A DNA stretch of 64,000 bases from Rothia aeria (GTDB lineage: Bacteria; Actinomycetota; Actinomycetes; Actinomycetales; Micrococcaceae): positions 806,001-870,000 of the forward strand of contig AP017895.1 in assembly GCA_002355935.1 (NCBI GenBank), in the 5' to 3' direction. Shown in pieces: positions 57,298 to 64,000 of this stretch (its first letter is position 1; each line of letters begins with the position of its first letter). A program made the position numbers and the translations under genes. The notes beneath the pieces were generated by a model. The model saw only the letters and a program-made list of their open reading frames with translations. It did no database searches and was not told where the DNA came from.

Positions 57298-58986
57298 TTA
57301 TCGGGTCCTCTGCGCTGTGGTGACTTTTTCACGCCATTCATTGAATTCTTTGTCAAGAGGTTGCCGCTTTTCTATGAGCCCTTTTTTCTCTTCATCATTT
57401 TTCACGGCAAGGATTTTATCGCTGGTTTCTTCCATCCTGCGGAGAATACTCTTCAGGTATTCCCCCTGATCGGGTGCCAGGAAAGCACAGTTGAGGGGTA
57501 ATCCCTCAGGCGTGAGGTAAATGGGGTGGCCCCTACCGTTTTCGACCGTGAAATTATTCTTATGCGAACCAAAAAGTGCGTTTTGATGGTTTGTCTCGTC
57601 GTAGAACGCGGGGGCGTACTGCGTGAAACGGGAGGAGCAGCTGCCGTCTATATCTTCACTAAAATAGATTTTGTCGTCAAAAATAGACCCGTTAAAGGCT
57701 GCTACACCCTCATAAGTGGATCCGCTGAGATTAACCCAGCCCTGGTGCATAGACTCGCTGTAGTCAGCATTTCCCTGGTAGGTGGACTTACTGAAATCAG
57801 CCCAGCTCCCATAGGTGGAGTCAACAAAGTTAGCCCACCTCTGGTAGGTGGATCCGCTGAAGGTGGCCCATTCCCGGTATTCTGAGCCGCAGAAGTCAGC
57901 CCCAGCCCGGTAGGCTGATCTGCGGAAGTCAGCTGCACCCCGGTAAGTGGAGTAGCTGAAGTCAGTGAGGGCTTGGTAGGCGGAGCCACTGAAATCAGCC
58001 TCTTGGTAGGTGGAGAAGTAGAAGTGAGCCTCATCCTGGTACCTGGAGCCGCTGAAATTAGCCTTGCCCTGGTAGGCGGCACGGCTGAAGATAGCCCGGC
58101 CCCTATAGACGGAATCACTGAAATCAACTGTACCCGTGTAGCTGGAACCACGATGATACGCCTCACCGGCGTAGGTGGAGGCGCGGAAATCAGCCCTACC
58201 CTGATAGGTGGAATAGCTGAAATCGGTATCATCCCCATAGTCTGAATTGCTGAAATCAGCGTCACTTTTGTATGTGGAGGGAGAAATGAAATCGCTAAAA
58301 ACAGCTTTTTGCATGTAGGTGGAGCGGCTAAAGTCAGCCCGACCCTGATAGGCGGACTCCCGGAAGTCAGCTTCACCCTGATACGTGGAATAGCTGAAAT
58401 CAGTATCACCCCCGTAGTCTGAGTAGCTGAAATCAGCGTCACCGCAATAGTGGGAGCCGCTAAAATTAGCCCAGTCTTTATACACGGCATTATCGAATGC
58501 GGCAGGTTTTGCGTAGTAAGAATTTGTCAGATCTATGGGGTAGAAGAAGGTGCTTCCCGAGAAGTCGTATTCAAAATCTGACCATGCCCCCGGCGTGTTA
58601 ATCTCAGGGCCTTGTAGGCGGTGGCGAATTTCTTGAATAATGCTCAGGCGAATGTTTGCCTCAGATTCTAGCGCTGCTTTGTCAGCGTAGAATTCTTGTT
58701 CTCTATTTTTGTAAAGGCCTTCGGCTGTTGGGCTTTCCTGAGTCAGCTCATCGTAGTGGAAGGCGAGAGCGAAGGAGGAACGGATATAGGCGCAGAAGTT
58801 GTTAATAATAACCTGTCCTTCTCTAACTCTTTCTAAGTATTCCAGGTTTTCGTCTAGTAGCCACTCATCCGCGAGGCCAATAAGCGTATACACACCATCC
58901 ATACGGACAGGGGCTTTCTCATTGCCCAGTTGTTCTACTGCTTTTACGTACCGTTCTCGGCGTTCTGTATTATGTTTTTCTGGCAT
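57298..58986 (-). CDS. pentapeptide-repeat protein, array copy 4
   Basis: 562 residues. MPEKHNTERRERYVKAVEQL, family domain, then about 25 repeats, the longest single array; several use DYGGDTDFSY and a 15-residue irregular unit STYMQKAVFSDFISP. The tail reads EETSDKILAVKND and ends TTAQRTR, identical to the end of copy 5. The TAA is followed by GC(A/G) ATG of the next gene at both junctions, evidence of recent tandem duplication. Cytoplasmic; no signal. Function unknown. Confidence 0.82.
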   Translation of the reverse strand: MPEKHNTERRERYVKAVEQLGNEKAPVRMDGVYTLIGLADEWLLDENLEYLERVREGQVIINNFCAYIRSSFALAFHYDELTQESPTAEGLYKNREQEFYADKAALESEANIRLSIIQEIRHRLQGPEINTPGAWSDFEYDFSGSTFFYPIDLTNSYYAKPAAFDNAVYKDWANFSGSHYCGDADFSYSDYGGDTDFSYSTYQGEADFRESAYQGRADFSRSTYMQKAVFSDFISPSTYKSDADFSNSDYGDDTDFSYSTYQGRADFRASTYAGEAYHRGSSYTGTVDFSDSVYRGRAIFSRAAYQGKANFSGSRYQDEAHFYFSTYQEADFSGSAYQALTDFSYSTYRGAADFRRSAYRAGADFCGSEYREWATFSGSTYQRWANFVDSTYGSWADFSKSTYQGNADYSESMHQGWVNLSGSTYEGVAAFNGSIFDDKIYFSEDIDGSCSSRFTQYAPAFYDETNHQNALFGSHKNNFTVENGRGHPIYLTPEGLPLNCAFLAPDQGEYLKSILRRMEETSDKILAVKNDEEKKGLIEKRQPLDKEFNEWREKVTTAQRTR

Positions 58987-58989
58987 CGC

Positions 58990-61900
58990 TTATCGGGTCC
59001 TCTGTGCTGTGGTGACTTTTTCACGCCATTCATGGATTTCTTGGGTGAGAGACCGCAGCTTTTCTGAGAGTTCTTTCGTCTTGTCTGGGGTGTGCGGGGT
59101 ATGAATTTTATTGCTGATTTCTTCCATCCTGCGGAGAATACTCTTCAGGTATTCCCTCTGATCGGGTGCCAGGAAAGCACAGCCGAGGGGTAAGCCTTTA
59201 AGGTTGCGGTAAATGGGATAACCTCTGCCGTTTTCGGCTGTGAAATTATTGTCGTGTGAGCCAAAGAGCGTGTTTTGGTGGTTTGTTTCGTCGTAGAATT
59301 CAGGGGCGCATTGTGTGAAACGGGAAGAGCTGCCGCTGTTTGTGCTCTGGCCACAATAAATTTCGTTGCGAAAGATAGACCCGCTAAAAGCAGTTTCGTC
59401 CTCATAGGTGGAGTTGCTGAGGCCAACCTGACCCTGGTAGATGGAGCCACTGAAATTAGCTTTACCCCGGTAAGCGGAGTTGCTGAACCCTATCCCGCCG
59501 ACGTAAATGGAATTGCTGAAATCAACCTCACCCTGGTAAATGGAGTTGCTGAACCCGCCCCCATTCCAATAGGCAGAATCACTGAAACTAACCACTTCCT
59601 GGTAAGTGGAGTCGAAGAAGCTAACCATATCCAGGTAGGTGGAGTCGGTAAAACTAGCCTCATCCTGATAGGTAGAATCGTAGAAATCAGCCCAGTTCTG
59701 GTAGATGGAGCGGTCAAAATAAACAAAATCTTGGTAAGTGGATTTATTAAAACAAACCTCACCCCTGTAAGTTGAGTCACTGAAGTAAACCACATTTTGA
59801 TAGGTGGAGCTATTGAAATCAGCCCGACCTTGATAGATTGAGCCGCGGAAGTCAGCCCAGTTCCGGTAGGTAGAATCGTTAAAATCAGCCCGACTTTGGT
59901 AGATAGAGTTACTGAAGTCAACCCAATCCTGGTAGGTAGAGCCGCTGAAATTAACGGGTTTTGTGTAGTAGGAGTTTGTGAGGTCTACGGGGTAGAAGAA
60001 GGTGCTACCTGAGAAGTCATATTCAAAATCAGACCACGCCCCTGGAGTGTTTTCATCTGGGCCTTGTAGGCGGTGGCGAATTTCTTTAATAATGTTCAGA
60101 CGAATATCTGCTTCAGATTTTATGGTCGCTTTGTCTATATAGAATTCTTGTTCTCTATTTTTGTAGAGACCTTCGGCTGTTGGGCTGTCTTGAGTTAGCT
60201 CATCATAGTGGGAAACAAGGGCAAACGGGGAGCGAATATAGGTACACAGGTTATTAATAATAACCTGTCCTTCTCTAACTCTTTCTAAGTATGCCAGGCT
60301 TTCGTCTAGTAGCCACTCATCCGCGAGACCAACGAGCGTATATACGCCACCTATACGAACGGGGGCACTCGCATTACCAAGCTGTTCTACCGCTTTGGTG
60401 TACCGTCCTCGACGCTCTGCCATACGTTGTCTGAAAACGCTTTCAAGGCATTGCTGGGTCTGTTCTGCAAGAATTTTTATCTGGTTTTCATGGCTTTCAA
60501 GAATATCTTTAATAACTACATAAATCTTGGCGTGATCATTGCCGTTTTTTCGATAGTCGTCAAGTAGGGAAAGCGCTTCTCCACCTGCTGAGAACCATGG
60601 AACCTCCTCCTCAGCCCGTTTCAACTTGGTCTGCTGAGGTGTTCCTGTATTATTCGGCGAGTTGGGCGGTAATGCGGTAACTTTTTCACGCCAGTCGTGG
60701 AGTTCTTGGGTGAGAGACCGCAGCTTTTCTGAGAGCTCTTTCTCCACTTCATGATTCTTCGCGGCAAGGAACTCATCATTCGTTTCTTCTAGCCTGTGGA
60801 GGGTATTCCCCAGGTAATCCTTCTGGGCGGTTGATAGGAAGCGGCAGTCAAGGGGTAATTCGTCAGGGGTAAGGAGAATGGGGCAGCCCTCGCTGTTTTC
60901 GGCGGAGAAGTCATTATTGGGTGCGCCAAAAAGTGTGTTTTGCTGGTTTGCCTCGTCATAGAACGCAGGGGCGCATCGTGTGAAACGGGAAGAACCGCCG
61001 CTGCCTGTATCTTTACCAAAATCGATTGTGTCCTGAAAGATAGACCCGCTAAAAGTAGCCTCATCCTCGTAGATGGAACCGCGGAAGTTGACCCTACCCC
61101 AATAGATGGAGCAGCTAAGATCAACCCCCTCCTGGTAAGTGGAGCCGGTAAAACTAGCCTCATCCTGATAGGTAGAATCGTAGAAATCAGCCCAACTTCG
61201 ATAAGCAGACTCGCTGAAGTTGGCATCACCCCAATAGGTGGATTCGTGAAAGTCTACCCAGTCTTGATAAACAGACTTGCTGAGATCAACCTCAGCCTGG
61301 TAGATGGACTCGTGGAAATCGGCCCCGCCCCGATAGGTGGAGCCGCTAAAATCAGCCCGACCCCGGTAGGTGGAGTCGCTGAAACCAACCCAGGCCCGGT
61401 AGGTGGATCCACTGAAATTAGCCGAACTCCAGTAAACGGATTCACTGAAATGAACGGGTTTCGTGTAGTAAGAGCGTGTGAGGTCTACGGGGTAGAAGAA
61501 AATGCTACCTGAGAAGTCGTATTCAAAACCTGACCACGCCCCTGGGGTATTTTCGTCTGGGCCCTGTAGGCGGGCGTGAATCTCTTTAATAATGCTCAGG
61601 CGCACATCTGCTTCTGCTTGAAGCTCTGCCTTATGAATATAGAATTCTTGTTCTCTATTTTTGTAGAGACCTTCAGCTGCTGGGCTGTCCTGAGTCAGTT
61701 CATCATACTCAGAGGCGAGGGTGAAAGGGGAGCAGATGTAGGCGCAGAGCTTATTAATAATCAACTGCCCCTCTTTAATTTTTCGTCTTCAGATAGGTTT
61801 TCTTCGTGAAGCCACTCATCCACAAGCGTAACAAGTGCGTGTACGCCGCTCACGCGCGCAGAGGCGTCCTTGCTGCGAAGCTGTTTTACCGCTTGAAGAT

Positions 61901-61991
61901 ACCGTTCCTAACGCTCTGCCTTATGTTTCTCAAACGTGGTTTGGTGAGATACCTCTGAATTGTTCTCTACATTTTCGGGTGTATGCGGCAT
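58990..61991 (-). CDS. fused double-module pentapeptide-repeat protein, array copy 5 (nonsense codon and frameshift near the start)
   Basis: Two complete family modules in one frame: module 1 (about 13 repeats) and, after LKRAEEEVPWFSAGGEALSL, module 2 with its own RRGRYTKAVEQLGNASAPVR and about 18 repeats. The open frame runs to a TTG at 61764, but family sequence continues to an ATG at 61991 (MPHTPENVENNSEVSHQTTF). This N-terminal part has an in-frame TAG (AER-stop-ERYLQ, near 61908) and one base missing in an A-run near 61775. With that base the gene is exactly 1001 codons. Translation may start internally or the gene may be silent. Function unknown. Confidence 0.7.
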
Positions 61992-62087
61992 TGCTTTTAA
62001 CGGTTCCTCACAGGTGAGTGGAGCGGCGTTTATTTCCTCCCCATCCTACAGCAGATACCCCGTATATGTAGGGGAAAGCGTCATCTG

Positions 62088-63365
62088 CTAGTTGCCACCA
62101 GGCAGAGCAGTAGCTTCTTTCCTCCACGCTCGTATATCTTGGCTTAGGCTCTCCATTTTCTCCCGAAGGTCTTGCCGCTCCTGCGGCACCTGCGAGTCAT
62201 GAAGATGGGTCCACGTCTCGTGTATCTTTCGGAACTTTGCCGCGAGATAGTCTGCCTGTTCTGTAGACAAAAAGCTGCATCCCAGCGGAAGACCGTCAGC
62301 GCCGAGAGCTATAGAGTAGCCGCTGTTCGCAACCACAAAATTATTGCTAGACGAGCCAAATAACGTTGCCCGCGCATTCTTTTCAGCAACAAAACAGGGC
62401 GCACTCTGAACAAACCGCGAAGGATACGATTCCCCGAAAAAGTCGGTACCAAAATTCAGGGCACCGCAGAAAACAGACCCGTACAGGGAAACCTCGCCAG
62501 CAAAGACAGAATCATTCACAAAAACTGAGCCTTGGTACAGAGAGCCGTCGAACCCGGCCTCGCCCCGATAAGTAGAGCTATAGAATAAAGCCTCATCGTA
62601 GTAGAGAGACTGGTCGAAGAAGACCGATCCACCGTAAACAGAATCGTGGAAGGAAACCTCACCATAGTAAACAGACCAGTTGAAACGCGCCGAATCATGG
62701 TACGTAGATCCGCTCCACTGGGCTTCACCACAATAGGTTGAGTTGTTGAAGAAAACCCAATCGTAGTACGTAGAATCGCAAAAATAGGCGCTTCGTTCAT
62801 AGGTGGAACCGTTGAATTCGGCACTGGTGTAGTATGTGCACCTGCTGAAATCAACGGAATTCTGGTACCAGGAATCCTTCATATCAACCGGGTAGAAGAA
62901 AACACTATTCGAGAAATCGTACTCAAACCCAGACCACGAGCCTTCTACATAACTCCTTCTGTCGTCCTGAGGAAAATGGCGCAACCGGCGGTGAATTTCC
63001 TGCAAAGCCTGCTGACGAACCTTTGCTTCTGCCAGAAGCTCCGCTTTGTGCATATAGAAATCTTGGTGGTTGTCCCCGTATACGCCGTGCTGGCTGGGCT
63101 TATTCTGCGAGAGTTCATCGTACCGAAATGCCAGCTCAAAAGGGTCGCGGATGTAGGCGCAGAGAACATCAACGATGCGCTGGCCCTCCGTGTGCTTTTC
63201 TTCTGCGGATAAGGATTCATTGGCAAGGTATTCATCCGCCAGCCCCACGAGTGCGTGCACCGCGCCCAGCCGTGTGTATGAGTGGGCAGAGTCAAGCAGC
63301 TCGACGGCTTTTAGATAGCGATCCTGCCGTGAAGCATTCAATGTGCTCTTGTTGCTGGCGGTCAT
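62088..63365 (-). CDS. pentapeptide-repeat protein, array copy 6 (divergent)
   Basis: 425 residues, intact. SRQDRYLKAVELLDSAHSYTR replaces the usual RRERYTKAVEQLG; VHALVGLADEYLANESLSAE and GSWSGFEYDFSNSVFFYPVD follow, then about 12 repeats with Tyr- and Trp-rich variants (STYYDWVFFNN, STYCGEAQWSG). The tail reads LGCSFLSTEQADYLAAKF and ends WRKEATALPGGN. It is more GC-rich than the other copies and the most diverged, so it may be the oldest member. It is probably first in the transcript direction, with GGAG near the ATG. Function unknown. Confidence 0.82.
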   Translation of the reverse strand: MTASNKSTLNASRQDRYLKAVELLDSAHSYTRLGAVHALVGLADEYLANESLSAEEKHTEGQRIVDVLCAYIRDPFELAFRYDELSQNKPSQHGVYGDNHQDFYMHKAELLAEAKVRQQALQEIHRRLRHFPQDDRRSYVEGSWSGFEYDFSNSVFFYPVDMKDSWYQNSVDFSRCTYYTSAEFNGSTYERSAYFCDSTYYDWVFFNNSTYCGEAQWSGSTYHDSARFNWSVYYGEVSFHDSVYGGSVFFDQSLYYDEALFYSSTYRGEAGFDGSLYQGSVFVNDSVFAGEVSLYGSVFCGALNFGTDFFGESYPSRFVQSAPCFVAEKNARATLFGSSSNNFVVANSGYSIALGADGLPLGCSFLSTEQADYLAAKFRKIHETWTHLHDSQVPQERQDLREKMESLSQDIRAWRKEATALPGGN

Positions 63366-63485
63366 GGCGGGTGACTCCTTGCCTGGTGGTTGGAGGCGTG
63401 CCCCTTCACCCTACCGCAGCCGATCAGCAATACCAGGGATTTCTTGGTGCAGAATGTGAAAACTAGGCGTGTACCCGTAAACGTG

Positions 63486-63530
63486 GTTGAGCACCCGGCG
63501 GAACCAACAAACACCGGGTGCTCAACTTTT
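63486..63530. terminator. hairpin terminator between array copy 6 and the partial membrane gene
   Basis: GTTGAGCACCCGG pairs perfectly with CCGGGTGCTCAAC around a 15-base loop, followed by TTTT in the plus direction; it sits 23 bp after the stop of the minus-strand membrane gene. Confidence 0.75.
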
Positions 63531-63552
63531 CTCTATGGGATTATGGAGGACT

Positions 63553-64000
63553 CTACCCAATCCTCCGTGCGGTGTACACGTAGTATCCAATGCACGCCGC
63601 GAATTCCAGGGGAACACCAATCAGCGCCCACAACGCATCTGGCGAATTAGCCCCTGACATTATCAAGTTCACCCACAGGGGAGAGACCGCCACACACAGC
63701 ACCGCGCCCACACCATTTACGGTGCGAACCAGGGCGCCGCCGCGGCGGAAGTTGAAACAAATATTGGCGGTCACATGCGCCAGTGCATACGCCAGCATGA
63801 ACTGCCCAATCGGGTGGAACATCACGTGTGCCCACTGCGAATAAAGGTCTCCACCCAGCACCGCTGCAAACGTAAATACGTACGGTAATGCCAACCCAAT
63901 CACGCGCGCCGTGTACAGGACTGACAGTATCTTGGGGGAGGTGGTACGGTGACCCGCCGAAACCTTGGAAGCGCTGAACGAGGCTCGCAGGTTCGCCGGG
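63553..64000 (-). CDS. predicted membrane protein, partial (runs off the window)
   Basis: At least 148 residues; the frame is open to base 64000, so the N-terminus lies outside. Four hydrophobic segments are visible: ALPYVFTFAAVLGG, FMLAYALAHVTANICF, VNGVGAVLCVAVSPLWVNLI and LWALIGVPLEFAACIGYYVY, with a C-terminal ARRIG. I do not recognise the family. An internal GTG/ATG near 63903 is unlikely to be the start because upstream codons (SASKVSAGHRTTSPKILSV) continue into the first helix. Confidence 0.6.
   Translation of the reverse strand, partial: PANLRASFSASKVSAGHRTTSPKILSVLYTARVIGLALPYVFTFAAVLGGDLYSQWAHVMFHPIGQFMLAYALAHVTANICFNFRRGGALVRTVNGVGAVLCVAVSPLWVNLIMSGANSPDALWALIGVPLEFAACIGYYVYTARRIG

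Larger units (their letters stand above)
52640..62860. repeat. 33-bp in-frame repeat arrays of the pentapeptide-repeat genes
   Basis: Across six genes the coding DNA consists of 33-bp units encoding STYxxxADFSx-like 11-residue repeats. Approximate numbers per gene from left to right: 5, 21, 18, 25, 18 plus 13 (double gene), 12. Some units are shortened to 30 bp. A 48-base stretch at 59648-59695 recurs identically at 61148-61195, and a three-unit block recurs within the gene at 53923. Such arrays favour slippage and recombination. Confidence 0.85.

Noticed and set aside
54300-61500. Regular 33-bp spacing suggesting a CRISPR array
   Set aside because: There are no distinct spacers. Every unit is in-frame coding sequence of a long protein, and variation follows codon positions.
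1-64000. tRNA or rRNA genes and insertion sequences
   Set aside because: No tRNA T-arm pattern outside coding regions, no rRNA sequence, and no transposase motif was found by eye; a covariance search could still detect a missed small RNA.

Overview
The window is actinobacterial chromosomal DNA. Protein style, synteny and the mix of high-GC coding DNA with AT-rich gaps point to a Micrococcaceae relative, most likely Rothia. That assignment is from recognition and was not verified. Gene order follows a block I recall from Mycobacterium tuberculosis (about Rv3646c to Rv3683): class A PBP, metallophosphoesterase, RidA, Crp, MarP, Nth and a Nudix hydrolase, then a Tad pilus cluster with its DEAH helicase, then topA. 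Lineage-specific cassettes interrupt this backbone.

Layout. 0.1-7.3 kb (minus): a heterodimeric ABC exporter, a metallophosphoesterase and a bifunctional PBP. 7.5-15.8 kb: a DUF4177-like protein, RidA, Nudix, two oxidoreductases, Crp/GlxR, MarP, AroQ, Nth and a CoA-pyrophosphatase-type Nudix. 15.9-20.0 kb (minus): a Tat-exported glycine-rich protein and a family A DNA polymerase. 20.2-23.9 kb (plus): a rifampicin-phosphotransferase-like enzyme with an MFS transporter. 24.2-28.7 kb (plus): the Tad cluster (tadA, tadB, tadC, pilin, two TadE-like). 28.8-33.6 kb: helicase, TrhO, GyrI-like protein, pyrimidine-dimer glycosylase. 33.8-41.2 kb (minus): four more glycine-rich Tat proteins and a signal-peptide remnant. 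41.7-50.3 kb: luciferase-like oxidoreductase, DUF559-like protein, methyltransferase, PNPOx-fold protein, topoisomerase I, Ppx/GppA. 50.3-52.1 kb: a RhuM-Doc/Fic protein and a SUKH (SMI1/KNR4) protein, lying between ppx and a decayed copy of the ppx 3' end. 52.3-63.4 kb (minus): a tandem array of six pentapeptide-repeat genes built from 33-bp units, one of them a fused double module. 63.6 kb to the end: a partial membrane protein.

Two points dominate. First, at least twelve genes, including the essential topA, carry single-base losses in short homopolymers (mostly G/C). Restoring one base each time rebuilds a full-length family member, so most of these breaks are probably sequence errors; coordinates of such genes are given for the whole restored gene. 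Second, the window holds two expanded paralogue families: Tat-exported glycine-rich proteins with exactly two conserved cysteines, and cytosolic or membrane-anchored pentapeptide-repeat proteins. Both look like variable lineage-specific inventories. No tRNA, rRNA, CRISPR array or intact insertion sequence was seen.
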